A model generated the notes under the pieces. It worked only from the letters and a program-made list of their open reading frames with translations, did no database searches and was not told where the DNA came from. Positions 41,272-51,006 of a stretch of DNA of 64,000 bases are shown here, piece after piece. Origin of the DNA: Paratissierella segnis (GTDB lineage: Bacteria; Bacillota; Clostridia; Tissierellales; Tissierellaceae); the NCBI RefSeq assembly GCF_014385195.1, contig NZ_JACRTG010000008.1, positions 1 to 64,000 of the forward strand, written 5' to 3'. The stretch's first letter is position 1, and each line of letters begins with the position of its first letter. Made by a program: the position numbers and the translations under genes.

Positions 41272-42366
41272 TTATACATTAAATCTAAAATGAACTACAT
41301 CCCCGTCCTTCATTTCATACTCCTTACCTTCAATTCTTAAAAGTCCTTTCTCCTTTGCTGTTGCTAGATTGCCGCCAATAGCCATCAAATCATCATATGC
41401 GATAACTTCGGCTCTGATAAAGCCTCTTTCAATATCGGAGTGGATTTTGCCGGCTGCCTGCGGAGCCAATGTACCTTTTTTTATAGTCCAAGCTCTGGTT
41501 TCAGGTTCTCCTGCTGTTAAGAAGCTTATCAGTCCAAGAAGACGGTAACTTGCCTTTATAAGCTTATCAAGACCTGATTCTGCTAAGCCTAGGTCGGTGA
41601 GAAATTCATTTCTTTCCTCCGGAGCTAATTGAGATATCTCCTCTTCTATTTCTGCACTTACTACAATGACTTCTGCACCTTCTGTAGCAGCAAATTCTTT
41701 AACTTTTTGTACATATATATTGGAACCCTTGTCTACTACATCATCCTCTGACACGTTTGCTACATAAATAATAGGTTTTGAACTAAGTAAGTTTAGAGAT
41801 TTCATAATATTATTTTCATCTTCTGTTAAATTAAGAGTCCTAATGGATTTTCCTTCTTCTAAAATTTTTAAAGATTTTTCAATCAATTCAACTTCTGTGT
41901 TTAATGATTTATCTCCTTTAGCCGCTTTTTGGGTTCTTTGAAGCCTCTTTTCCAATAACTCCATATCAGATAGCATAAGTTCAATATTGACAGTTTCGAT
42001 ATCTCTTAAAGGGTCTATGGTTCCTTCTACATGTATAACATCAGGGTTTTCAAAGCACCTTACAACATGTACAATGGCTTCAACCTCCCGAATATGTGCC
42101 AAGAACTTGTTTCCTAAGCCTTCGCCCTTACTTGCACCCTTTACTAGTCCTGCTATGTCATAGAATTCTATTGAAGTTGGTACTATTTTTTTTGAGTCGT
42201 AGATTTTAGCTAGTTTTTCAATTCTTTCATCCGGTACTGCAACTACCCCTACATTTGGTTCTATAGTACAGAACGGATAGTTGGCTGATTCCGCACCTGC
42301 CTGAGTAATAGCATTAAACAACGTACTTTTCCCTACATTTGGTAAACCCACTATTCCAAGTTTCAT
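41272..42366 (-). CDS. ychF: Redox-regulated ATPase YchF
   Basis: This 364-aa Obg-family P-loop protein has G1 GLPNVGKSTLF, switch DIAGLVKGASKGEGLGNKFL and a coiled-coil insert. The C-terminal TGS domain has LAPQAAGKIHSDIERGFIRA. YchF binds ATP rather than GTP and interacts with ribosomes and stress responses. AGAAGGGG precedes the ATG. It stands alone. Confidence 0.96.
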   Translation of the reverse strand: MKLGIVGLPNVGKSTLFNAITQAGAESANYPFCTIEPNVGVVAVPDERIEKLAKIYDSKKIVPTSIEFYDIAGLVKGASKGEGLGNKFLAHIREVEAIVHVVRCFENPDVIHVEGTIDPLRDIETVNIELMLSDMELLEKRLQRTQKAAKGDKSLNTEVELIEKSLKILEEGKSIRTLNLTEDENNIMKSLNLLSSKPIIYVANVSEDDVVDKGSNIYVQKVKEFAATEGAEVIVVSAEIEEEISQLAPEERNEFLTDLGLAESGLDKLIKASYRLLGLISFLTAGEPETRAWTIKKGTLAPQAAGKIHSDIERGFIRAEVIAYDDLMAIGGNLATAKEKGLLRIEGKEYEMKDGDVVHFRFNV

Positions 42367-42552
42367 TAAAAAATCCCCTTCTATTTAAACTAGTATTTTG
42401 ATTATTATATAAATTTAAATTACTAAGCAATAAGTTCTGATTGATAAGGATATTATACCATTAATAATTGCAATTAGTCTATGGTTAAAGACTTGTAATA
42501 GTCATATATTTAGTATAAACTAAGTATATTAGTTTTAAATGGAGTGGTTATT

Positions 42553-43428
42553 TTGGATAAGGATAAATCAAATATTGCAGGCGAAGGCTGTGAAGTACTA
42601 GTACCATTTAATGAAAGAAAGCCTTTAGCTGATATAGAAAGAAGCATCATAAAAACCTATAGGAAACATATATGGAGCAAATTTATCAAAGCCATAAAAG
42701 AGTATGAGTTAATCCAAGATGGAGATAAGATTGCTGTTGCAATATCAGGGGGAAAGGATAGCCTATTAATGGCAAAGTTGTTTCAAGAGCTGTATAAGAA
42801 TGGAAATCAAAACTTTGAAGTTCAATTTATAGCAATGGATCCGGGATACCATCCTGATATCAGAGAACTTTTAGAGGATAATTGCAAATATTTAAATATT
42901 CCCGTTCAAATATATGAAGCAGATGTATTTAAGGTAGCCCAAAAAATGGCGGGGGACTATCCTTGCTATATGTGTGCCAGAATGAGGAGAGGTGCTCTGT
43001 ATGGGAAAGCAAAAGAATTAGGATGCAATAAATTGGCATTGGGACATCATTTCAACGATGTTATTGAAACCACTATGTTAAACCTTCTCTGTGCAGGCAG
43101 TTTTAAGACCATGCTGCCGAAGCTTAAGGCACAAAATTTTGAAAATATGGAACTTATAAGGCCATTATATTTGATAGAAGAGAAATACATTCAAAGATTC
43201 ATACAAAATAGCGGTATTTGGCCTTTAAATTGTGCTTGTATGGTTGCTGCAAAACGAATTGGGAATAAAAGATATGAAATAAAGGATTTAATTGAGAATT
43301 TAAAGGGTACTTTTACCAATGTAGATATGTCCATATTTAGAGCAGCAGAAAATGTAAATATGGAAGCAATTTTAGGTTGGCAGAAAGATGGGAAAAAGAC
43401 ATCTTTTTTAGATGAATACGATCAATAG
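42553..43428 (+). CDS. TtcA-like tRNA thiolation ATPase
   Basis: This 291-aa protein has the PP-loop AISGGKDSLLMAKL, the Cys pair in YPCYMCARMRRGALY and a third cysteine in LNCACM, as in TtcA-type enzymes that use an iron-sulfur cluster to thiolate tRNA cytidine 32. ALGHHFNDVIETTMLNLLCAG is another family block. TTG 42553 follows GGAG by 8 nt. The exonuclease III gene starts 10 nt after its stop. Confidence 0.88.
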   Translation: MDKDKSNIAGEGCEVLVPFNERKPLADIERSIIKTYRKHIWSKFIKAIKEYELIQDGDKIAVAISGGKDSLLMAKLFQELYKNGNQNFEVQFIAMDPGYHPDIRELLEDNCKYLNIPVQIYEADVFKVAQKMAGDYPCYMCARMRRGALYGKAKELGCNKLALGHHFNDVIETTMLNLLCAGSFKTMLPKLKAQNFENMELIRPLYLIEEKYIQRFIQNSGIWPLNCACMVAAKRIGNKRYEIKDLIENLKGTFTNVDMSIFRAAENVNMEAILGWQKDGKKTSFLDEYDQ

Positions 43429-43438
43429 GAGGAATTTT

Positions 43439-44191
43439 ATGAAGCTTATCTCGTGGAATGTTAATGGACTTAGAGCAATCTTAAAAAAGAATTTTATGGA
43501 ATTTTTTAATGATATTGATGCGGATATTTTTTGCCTTCAAGAAATAAAGCTGCAAGATGGACAAGTTGAGTTGGACTTAGAAGGCTATCATCAGTATTGG
43601 AATTATGCACAAAAGAAGGGATATTCAGGTACGGCGGTATTTACCAAGGTATTACCTATAACGGTTAATTATGGCATAGGAATTGAAGATCATGATAAAG
43701 AAGGCAGAGTTATAACCTGTGAATATGATGATTTTTATTTGGTAAACGTCTATACTCCCAATTCTAAACCGGAGCTTGCACGACTGGATTATAGAATGAT
43801 ATGGGAGGATGATTTTAGAGATTACTTAAATAGATTAAAAGAGAATAAGCCTGTTGTAATATGCGGGGACTTGAATGTTGCCCATAAGGAAATAGATTTG
43901 AAAAATCCTAAAACAAATAGAAAAAATGCAGGATTTACTGACGAAGAAAGAGATAAGATGACTGTATTGTTGGGGTCAGGCTATGTGGATACTTATAGGT
44001 ATTTTTATCCTGATACAGAAGGGGCTTATACTTGGTGGTCCTATCTTAGAAAAGCTCGTGAAAGAAATGCAGGTTGGAGAATCGATTATTTTATAGTTTC
44101 AGAAGACTTGGCGGATAGACTTGAATCAGCTGATATACATTGTGATGTTATGGGCTCTGACCACTGTCCAGTTGAATTAATCCTAAAATAA
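43439..44191 (+). CDS. xth: Exodeoxyribonuclease III
   Basis: This 250-aa enzyme is an AP endonuclease and 3'-5' exonuclease for base-excision repair. It begins MKLISWNVNGLRA. Catalytic motifs include IFCLQEIKLQDGQ, NVYTPNSKPE, ICGDLNVAHKEIDL and the terminal GSDHCPVEL. ATG 43439 follows AGGAGGA; an upstream in-frame ATG overlaps the preceding gene. It lies between the TtcA-like and YczE-type genes. Confidence 0.95.
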   Translation: MKLISWNVNGLRAILKKNFMEFFNDIDADIFCLQEIKLQDGQVELDLEGYHQYWNYAQKKGYSGTAVFTKVLPITVNYGIGIEDHDKEGRVITCEYDDFYLVNVYTPNSKPELARLDYRMIWEDDFRDYLNRLKENKPVVICGDLNVAHKEIDLKNPKTNRKNAGFTDEERDKMTVLLGSGYVDTYRYFYPDTEGAYTWWSYLRKARERNAGWRIDYFIVSEDLADRLESADIHCDVMGSDHCPVELILK

Positions 44192-44210
44192 ACATAAAGA
44201 AGGAACATAA

Positions 44211-44876
44211 ATGGAAAAAAATATAATAAGAATTGTTAAGCTTATAATAGGGTTGTTTGTGTATGCGGTAGGGGTTGTAATGACCATAAATGCTAATCTT
44301 GGGTTATCCCCATGGGATGTATTTCATCAAGGTTTATCCGGGGTTATTAATATAACTTTAGGGCAAGCCAGTATAGCAGTTGCCTTTTTAATAACTGTTT
44401 TGGATATTGTATTGGGACAACCAATAGGATGGGCTACTATTGTGAATATGTTGTCAATAGGAACTTTTATGGATATTTTAATGATTAATAATTTGATTCC
44501 CACAGCTAATGGATTATTTACCGGACTTTTAATGATTTTATTGGGATTGATAGTTCAGGGTTATGGATGCTGGCTATATGTGAATGTTGGTTTGGGGGTG
44601 GGACCCAGAGATGGATTGATGGTAATATTGACTAAAAGAACAGGGAAGACAGTACGATTTAATAAAAGTGTAATTGAATTGGGAGCTGTAATAATCGGAT
44701 ATCTTCTTGGAGGCAGTATAGGAATAGGAACTGTTGTAATGGCCTTTTTAGGCGGCCCTATATTCCAACTGGTATTTAAAACCGTTAATTTTAATGTTGA
44801 AGAAGTAAATCACAGATTTATTCAAGAGGATATAAGATTTTTAAAAGAAAAGCTTAAGTCAAAAGAAGCGAATTAA
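44211..44876 (+). CDS. YczE/YitT-type membrane protein
   Basis: This 221-aa protein has about five membrane segments and the family's ANLGLSPWDVFHQGLS and VGLGVGPRDGLMVIL loops, which are internal repeats of the same motif. Function is unknown. It ends the three-gene unit with the TtcA-like and exonuclease III genes. Confidence 0.85.
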   Translation: MEKNIIRIVKLIIGLFVYAVGVVMTINANLGLSPWDVFHQGLSGVINITLGQASIAVAFLITVLDIVLGQPIGWATIVNMLSIGTFMDILMINNLIPTANGLFTGLLMILLGLIVQGYGCWLYVNVGLGVGPRDGLMVILTKRTGKTVRFNKSVIELGAVIIGYLLGGSIGIGTVVMAFLGGPIFQLVFKTVNFNVEEVNHRFIQEDIRFLKEKLKSKEAN

Positions 44877-44892
44877 AACAAGGCAATAGATA

Positions 44893-44920
44893 GGGATGGG
44901 GTTGAACCCATCCCATTTTA
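44893..44920. terminator. Bidirectional terminator
   Basis: GGGATGGG pairs with CCCATCCC, followed by ATTTTAAAT. It is shared by convergent genes. Confidence 0.85.
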
Positions 44921-46270
44921 AATCTCATGTACATCTACAATCTCCATTATGGGCTCAAATCCTTCTCCATCTTGAATAGCCTTGTCAAAGTATTCTACCT
45001 CTCCAACTTGATTGTCATAAGGATCTGACCTTAAGAATTTCTTTTCAGGTAATAAATCATATTGAAATTCAGAATTGGCTACCATTCTAAAGGGATCTAA
45101 ATTACCAAAATAAAAATTCCACCTTTTTTCATTCTTATTTCTATATGCTCCCCCTCCAAAAGACGGGTCTGCAAATAGCCAACCATAAGGCTCCACATAT
45201 ATATTTGCCCAATCATGGCAGCCTATATATTCCGGATTGACATATAGACCGGATTGCCATCTAGCCGGTATGCCTGCTATCCTACATAAAGTTATAAACA
45301 ATAGAGCTTGAACACCGCAATCACCTTTCAGATTATATGCACAATATTCTGCAATGTTTAATATAGCCTGATATGGCCTTACATAGGAGTACTGAACATT
45401 TTTCGTTATATAATCATATATTTTCCTTGCCTTTTTAAGCGGATTTGTTTCACAACCCACTATCTCATTAGCAAGGTCTACTAAAAATGGGGTAAAGACA
45501 ATATGCGGAGGCCATTCTTCTGTATGGAATACAGGCTGTATATTGGATACATTATCATAATCCAATTCATTGTATTTTATGTGATTTTCGTAGGAATATT
45601 CTACAGTAAATTTATCCCTACCCTTTACTTCTGTTTCAAAATATATTGTCCTTTGAGGATAGCTTTCGGGAGATATATAGGATATCTCATGGGAGGTGTT
45701 TAGTATTTTTATATTTTTTATTTGATCGGCATTTTGGGGGATAGGGATATAAACCCTTAGTTTCTCTCCAATTCTTGTTCCTTCGTCCTTTAATTCAATC
45801 CCTGTTTTTAAGTGGATAAAATATTTTTTCTCTCCCTTTGATATGATATCATTTACCGTATCATCTAATAAGGTACTTTCCTTTTCACTGTTTCTATTTT
45901 TAAGTCTGTTTTTTATGTTTTGATTGACTTTCAATATATTTGAATAAAAATTTTTATGAAACATAATTCTACCATCTACAAATATCCAGTCCATGTATCT
46001 CTGGAGCTTCAATGTGTTAAATTCTTCTTTTGTAAGATCATCTATTCTGTCCTGTAATAAATTAAGAGCTTCATCGTAATTATAGGGATACTCCCGTTTT
46101 AAGATATTCATTCTGTGTTTTTCAAATATCAATCTGTCTTTTAGCATAGATGAGATATTTCTATTCAAATAAATATCTATCAGCTTATTTGCTTCTTCGA
46201 AATTTCCGATTGTGACAAGATTTTTAATATCCTCAGGCAGATCAGATGTTAAATAGCTTAAGTTGTTCAT
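44918..46270 (-). CDS. Transglutaminase-like protein
   Basis: This 450-aa protein has a helical N-terminal region (~1-165), a beta-rich middle and a transglutaminase core. The likely catalytic Cys is in LKGDCGVQALLFITLCRIAGIP, cited here as GDCGVQALLF and CRIAGIPARWQSG. The His lies in CHDWANIYVEPYGW and the Asp in FADPSFGG. No signal peptide is seen, so it is probably cytoplasmic. It is the last gene of an operon behind a response regulator and sensor kinase, separated from the kinase by 4 nt. Its substrate is unknown. Confidence 0.85.
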   Translation of the reverse strand: MNNLSYLTSDLPEDIKNLVTIGNFEEANKLIDIYLNRNISSMLKDRLIFEKHRMNILKREYPYNYDEALNLLQDRIDDLTKEEFNTLKLQRYMDWIFVDGRIMFHKNFYSNILKVNQNIKNRLKNRNSEKESTLLDDTVNDIISKGEKKYFIHLKTGIELKDEGTRIGEKLRVYIPIPQNADQIKNIKILNTSHEISYISPESYPQRTIYFETEVKGRDKFTVEYSYENHIKYNELDYDNVSNIQPVFHTEEWPPHIVFTPFLVDLANEIVGCETNPLKKARKIYDYITKNVQYSYVRPYQAILNIAEYCAYNLKGDCGVQALLFITLCRIAGIPARWQSGLYVNPEYIGCHDWANIYVEPYGWLFADPSFGGGAYRNKNEKRWNFYFGNLDPFRMVANSEFQYDLLPEKKFLRSDPYDNQVGEVEYFDKAIQDGEGFEPIMEIVDVHEI

Positions 46271-46274
46271 AGAA

Positions 46275-47630
46275 TTAAGCCTCCTTTTTTGGGTTTTCGT
46301 CTATCTCTATATTAAAGGATACGCCGATTTCTTCATTTTTAGCATAAATAGTTGAATTGTAGATATCTAATATTCTTTTTACTATTGCTAATCCAAGTCC
46401 GAATTCTCCCTTATATCCTTTATTGTATTCTTTAAACATATTATCCAGTAAAGCTTGGTCAATATGATCTCCGTCATTATATATTTTTAGATAAGTTTTT
46501 TTTCTGGATTTCTTCAAGGAAATTTGGATTGATGACTTGGCATAGCGAATTTGATTATCAATCAAATTTTCCAGTACAATTTTCCATTGTTCTAAATCTC
46601 CGTTTATATTGACCTCATCCAGTTCAATAATCCAATCCAAATCTTTCCTGCTCCAATTCAATCTATCCACCACATCTTTGATTAGCTTATCTAAAGGAAA
46701 TGTCTTTAGGTTCTCTTGGTTGTGATTTTCTAAATAATCAAGCTTAGTTAAATAAAGAAGGTTTCTGATTCTCTTTTCAAGTCTCTCAGCTTCGTTATCT
46801 ATAATCTCAATTGAGTTTTTCAAATCTCCACCGGGAAAGATTCCATCATTGATTGCCTGAGTATAGCTTCTTATTACCATTACAGGGGTCTTCAACTCAT
46901 GGGAAATATATTGAAGAAAAGATTGTTCAGCCTCATCTTGACGGATGAGTTCGGTCCTCAATTCTTCTATGGAATTGCCAAGCTTGCCTATTTCATCTTT
47001 CCTATCTACTGCAATAGGATCGCTCCATTCCTTGTTTGCAAGCCTATCTACCCTTTGTTGAAGGCTAACGAGCGGGCTTGAAAGATATCTTGATAAGAGT
47101 ATTGCCGGTATCCAGCTGAGTAATATGACAATAATCATTGTATTCAATAGCTTTTTAAAAAGTGTATTAACCAGATCTTCCCTATATGAATCACCCATAT
47201 AGGATACTAAGTATGCGTCACGGCCAAAAGCTTTCCCCTTGGTGATTGTGTAAAAGACCCTTTCCTGATTTATTTTTCCGGTATAATGTTTAGATACATT
47301 CCTTTGGGTTTCTATATCCTCCTTTACTTGTCTAAGAAAATCGATGGAAATAGGAGAGCTTAAAACCACGTGATTTCCTTCGTAAATCAACAAATGTCTG
47401 ACCGTACGTACATCCTTAAATTGATCGGTTCCGAAAATATCTTCATCTATATCATTTATTTCAAATTGGTTGAATATAATTTCTTGAGCTGAGTCTATGG
47501 TTTTATAGATCTCCTTGGTAAAGAAATCCCTTAATGTAAGGGGCATTATAAAGGACAATAATATTGAAATTGCCATTGTTATGCTTACAAATACTATCCA
47601 TATTTGGATTGATAAAGGATAATTTTTCAT
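46275..47630 (-). CDS. HAMP-containing sensor histidine kinase
   Basis: This 451-aa kinase has a membrane segment at ~9-30, an extracytoplasmic sensor region (~32-160), a second membrane segment (~165-185, TMIIVILLSWIPAILLS) and a HAMP domain. A HisKA domain with QYISHELKTPVMVIRSYTQA follows, then HATPase with NLIDNQIRYAKSSI and GEFGLGLAIVKRIL. Its start overlaps the regulator's stop by ATGA. It senses an unknown envelope signal. Confidence 0.93.
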   Translation of the reverse strand: MKNYPLSIQIWIVFVSITMAISILLSFIMPLTLRDFFTKEIYKTIDSAQEIIFNQFEINDIDEDIFGTDQFKDVRTVRHLLIYEGNHVVLSSPISIDFLRQVKEDIETQRNVSKHYTGKINQERVFYTITKGKAFGRDAYLVSYMGDSYREDLVNTLFKKLLNTMIIVILLSWIPAILLSRYLSSPLVSLQQRVDRLANKEWSDPIAVDRKDEIGKLGNSIEELRTELIRQDEAEQSFLQYISHELKTPVMVIRSYTQAINDGIFPGGDLKNSIEIIDNEAERLEKRIRNLLYLTKLDYLENHNQENLKTFPLDKLIKDVVDRLNWSRKDLDWIIELDEVNINGDLEQWKIVLENLIDNQIRYAKSSIQISLKKSRKKTYLKIYNDGDHIDQALLDNMFKEYNKGYKGEFGLGLAIVKRILDIYNSTIYAKNEEIGVSFNIEIDENPKKEA

Positions 47631-48289
47631 TTTTTATTCACCCTATAACCATATCCGTAGACAGTTTCTAAGTCCAATTTCGGCATTTTTTTTCTAAGCC
47701 TGCGTATCAAATCATCTACAACTCTATCTGAGCCAAAATAATCATTTCCCCAAATATTATTAAGAATTTGCTCTCTTGACAATGCTACGCCCAGATTATT
47801 TAAAAGATAATTGAGTAAATCATATTCCTTTGATGTTAAATCTATTATCTTGTCATTTAGGCTTACAATTCTGCTGTCTGTATTTATAGCATATGGGGGT
47901 AAACTATAAATAATTTGTTGGTCTCGATTGAACCTATCCAATAAATTTCTAACCCTAATAACAAGTTCTCTGGGTAAAAATGGTTTCGGAAGATAATCAT
48001 CACTCCCCAGTTCAAGACCTACGACTCTGTCAATATCCGCATCTCTGGCGGATATAAAAATAACAGGAACGTCTGGCGACTTATACTTGATTTCTCTTAT
48101 GAGCTGATATCCATCTATATCAGGCAGCATAATGTCCAAAATCCATAGATCGGGAGGATTTAATATTTGACTTTGAGCTTCCTTTCCCGTTAAAAATGAC
48201 GTGATAATCCATCCTTCTTTCTCTAAATATGTAGTTAGCACTAGATTTAGGTTCTTGTCATCTTCTACTAAATATATTCTATAGGACAT
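47627..48289 (-). CDS. OmpR/PhoB-type response regulator
   Basis: This 220-aa protein has a receiver domain (LVEDDKNLNLVLTTYLE, phospho-acceptor in LWILDIMLPDIDGYQ, GSDDYLPKPF) and a winged-helix DNA-binding domain ending in VVDDLIRRLRKKM and YGYGYRV. It is the first gene of the operon with the kinase and transglutaminase-like gene. GGGGTGA precedes the ATG. Confidence 0.94.
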   Translation of the reverse strand: MSYRIYLVEDDKNLNLVLTTYLEKEGWIITSFLTGKEAQSQILNPPDLWILDIMLPDIDGYQLIREIKYKSPDVPVIFISARDADIDRVVGLELGSDDYLPKPFLPRELVIRVRNLLDRFNRDQQIIYSLPPYAINTDSRIVSLNDKIIDLTSKEYDLLNYLLNNLGVALSREQILNNIWGNDYFGSDRVVDDLIRRLRKKMPKLDLETVYGYGYRVNKK

Positions 48290-48479
48290 AAAATCACCCC
48301 TAAGCTTTCTTTTGTTTATTATACCAAATTTGTAAAGCTATTAACAAAAATCCCACAACAAAAACACAATTTAACCATATTTTTTATACAATTTATGGGT
48401 AATATTAAAATAAGAAAGTGAAGAGTGAGGAACAGAAAAGATAGGTAATAGGTAATAAGTAAAAACATAGTGAACAGTA

Positions 48480-48625
48480 AACAACAAAAGGCAGTATTAA
48501 TTCTGCAAGATGTCATCCTGAGTGAAGGGAAGGATCCCAATGCCTATTGAAACTCAATGAAATATGGGATTCTAGCTGGCGGATAGGGTCATCCGCCCCT
48601 ACGTATGACACTTTCGGTGGAAGTT
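48480..48625. repeat. Degenerate host intergenic repeat
   Basis: The stretch contains GTCATCCTGAGTGAAGGG and GGTCATCCGCCCCTACG, relatives of the TCATCCCGAGCAAGG blocks at ~55270 and ~59970. The rest of 48290-48691 is leader sequence for the divergent regulator and htrA genes. Confidence 0.6.
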
Positions 48626-48691
48626 CGCAATGTAAAATTGAAAAGATAATTTATAATTAATCATTTATAAATAAAGATAGGGGTGTTAAAT

Positions 48692-49927
48692 ATGGATGAT
48701 AACAGATTCAATAACGATGAAAGATATAATAACGATCAAGGCTTTATATTGGTGAATACACAAGATGAAAATGAAAATAAAGGCGAGCAAAGTTCGTCAT
48801 ACGATCCTAAGAAACCGAATAAAAAGAAAAGAAAATTTAGAGGAAGTATGTTTTCTTATGTGGCCTTAGCCCTAGTATGCTCCATAGTAGGGGGCTTGGC
48901 ATCTACTTTCATTGCTCCAATGATATTTAAAGATACAACTTTAGCAAGCAAAGAATATACTCCTCAAGCGATAACCATCAATACTAATGATGATATTTCC
49001 ACAGTTTCTGCAGTAGCTAAGAAGGCTATGAGTTCAGTAGTAGGAATTACTACCATAGAAACTCAGGATCTATTTTGGTTTGGACAAAGAGACGTTTCAG
49101 GGGTAGGTTCAGGGCTAATAGTAGATAGCGATGGATATATTCTAACGAATTCACACGTAGTTGCAAATGGGAATGCTAAGGACATAAGGGTGTTGTTTGA
49201 CAATGGCGATAAGGTACAAGGCAAAGTATTGTGGTATGATGCGACACTTGATTTGGCAATTGTCAAAGTAGACGTAACAGGGCTTCCGGTAGCAACATTA
49301 GGTGATTCAGATGATTTGGAAGTAGGAGAAATTGCAATAGCTATTGGTAATCCACTGGGCTTGGAGTTCCAAAGATCAGTTACTTCAGGGATTATTTCCG
49401 GTCTTCATAGATCGGTTCAGGTAGATCAAGTAACGGTAATAGATGATTTAATTCAAACCGATGCTTCAATAAACCCCGGAAATAGCGGAGGACCATTATT
49501 AAATAGTAAGGGTGAAGTAATAGGTATAAATACTGCAAAGATCACATCCGGAGAAGGGCTAGGTTTCTCCATACCAATCAATCAAGCAAAGGCTATAGTG
49601 AATGAAGTGCTTAAAAAGGGTTCATATAAGACGGTATATATGGGTATCTCAGGTATGTCCGTAGAAGAATATGAAGGCAGAGTAGGAGTCAAACTTCCGG
49701 TTGACACAGGTCTAGTAATTATTCAAGTTGAAAAAGGCTCTCCGGCGGACAAAGCAGGTTTGTATAATGGAGATGTAATAACAAAGATAGACGATATTGA
49801 AATAGACAGCATGAGTCAGGTTAAAAAGGCTTTATATAAGTATAAACAAGGAGACAGGGCGAATATTTCAATAATAAGAAATGGTAATGAATCCAAATTG
49901 GAAATAGTATTTACCAAATTAAATTAA
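48692..49927 (+). CDS. HtrA-like serine protease
   Basis: This 411-aa membrane-anchored protease has a charged cytoplasmic N-terminus, one membrane segment (~52-73), a trypsin-like domain and a C-terminal PDZ domain (~305-411). The catalytic triad is visible as LTNSHVV (His), ATLDLAIVKV (Asp) and NPGNSGGPLLN (Ser). It degrades misfolded exported proteins. ATG 48692 follows AGGGGTG. It is divergent from the two-component operon, which may control it. Confidence 0.93.
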   Translation: MDDNRFNNDERYNNDQGFILVNTQDENENKGEQSSSYDPKKPNKKKRKFRGSMFSYVALALVCSIVGGLASTFIAPMIFKDTTLASKEYTPQAITINTNDDISTVSAVAKKAMSSVVGITTIETQDLFWFGQRDVSGVGSGLIVDSDGYILTNSHVVANGNAKDIRVLFDNGDKVQGKVLWYDATLDLAIVKVDVTGLPVATLGDSDDLEVGEIAIAIGNPLGLEFQRSVTSGIISGLHRSVQVDQVTVIDDLIQTDASINPGNSGGPLLNSKGEVIGINTAKITSGEGLGFSIPINQAKAIVNEVLKKGSYKTVYMGISGMSVEEYEGRVGVKLPVDTGLVIIQVEKGSPADKAGLYNGDVITKIDDIEIDSMSQVKKALYKYKQGDRANISIIRNGNESKLEIVFTKLN

Positions 49928-49955
49928 AAAACACTATTAACTTTTAATAGCTTTT

Positions 49956-50006
49956 AACCAACCGTACAGTAAAATTTCCCTCTTATTATGCGGTTGGTAT
50001 TTTTTA
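49956..50006 (+). terminator. Rho-independent terminator after htrA
   Basis: ACCAACCG pairs with CGGTTGGT across a 26-nt loop, followed by ATTTTTTA. Confidence 0.7.
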
Positions 50007-50122
50007 TGGCAAGTGTACCGATGCGGATAGATACAGAATAAAATAATTATATAAAGTGTATTGAAATGAGTTTAAATATGTAGTACACTGAAATTAGAAA
50101 GATTAATTTGGAGGGATTTGAT

Positions 50123-50995
50123 ATGAGAAGATTATCACTTATTTTATTGGCAGTTCTAATGACAATCTCATTGATTGGCTGTACTCCCAAAAAAGAAGAA
50201 GTAATTACTATGGGATTTGTGCCCATGCGTGATGGTGATAAATTGATAGAATCAGTAGAACCGTTGACTGAAATGTTGTCAAAGGAACTTGGTGTCAAAG
50301 TTGAAGGATTTACAGCTACAAATTATGTAGGAGTTGTTGAAGGATTAGGTTCAGGTCAAGTGGACTTTGGATTTATTCCGCCATTTGCTTATGTATTAGC
50401 TAACAAGGAAAGCAATGCACAGGTAATATTGACAGCTTTGAATAAGGATTTAGAGGCTAAATATCGCTCTCAATTTATAGTAAGAAAAGATAGTGGAATC
50501 AAGTCTTTTGCAGATATTAAGGGAAAAAAAGTTGCATTTGTTGACCCATCCAGCACATCGGGATATTTATTCCCTGGTGCTCATCTTATTAAAGAGGGTA
50601 TAGATTTAGAAAAGGATATTCAATATGTTTATAGTGGCGGACATGATAAGTCTTTGCAATTATTATTGAATGGGGATGTGGATGTAGCTACAACCTTTGT
50701 AGATGTCAGGGACAGATATGAGAAGGATTTTCCTGATGCTAATGAAAAAACCGAAATATTGGGATATACTGAATATATTCCTAATATCAGTGTAACCATA
50801 AGAGGAAACATGGAAAAAGATATGCAGGATAAAATCAAAAATGCATTATTAAATATAGCCTCTACGGATGAGGGAAAATCATTGCTTAAAGACTTATTCA
50901 ATATGTATGGATTTACTGAAGCAACAGATGCGGATTATGATATTATCAGGACTACAGCAGAAACAATGGATGTTGATTTAAAAGCGGCTGAATAG
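50123..50995 (+). CDS. phnD: PhnD-type substrate-binding lipoprotein
   Basis: This 290-aa lipoprotein has a lipobox LIGC (~residue 20) and the PhnD features MGFVPMRDGDKLIE, GLGSGQVDFGFIPPFAYVL, IKGKKVAFVDPSSTSGYLFP and GGHDKSLQLLLNGDVD. It would capture phosphonate, phosphite or a similar anion outside the cell. ATG 50123 follows GGAGGG. No C-P lyase genes lie nearby, so the true ligand is open. Confidence 0.92.
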   Translation: MRRLSLILLAVLMTISLIGCTPKKEEVITMGFVPMRDGDKLIESVEPLTEMLSKELGVKVEGFTATNYVGVVEGLGSGQVDFGFIPPFAYVLANKESNAQVILTALNKDLEAKYRSQFIVRKDSGIKSFADIKGKKVAFVDPSSTSGYLFPGAHLIKEGIDLEKDIQYVYSGGHDKSLQLLLNGDVDVATTFVDVRDRYEKDFPDANEKTEILGYTEYIPNISVTIRGNMEKDMQDKIKNALLNIASTDEGKSLLKDLFNMYGFTEATDADYDIIRTTAETMDVDLKAAE

Positions 50996-51006
50996 GAGCG
51001 AATTTT

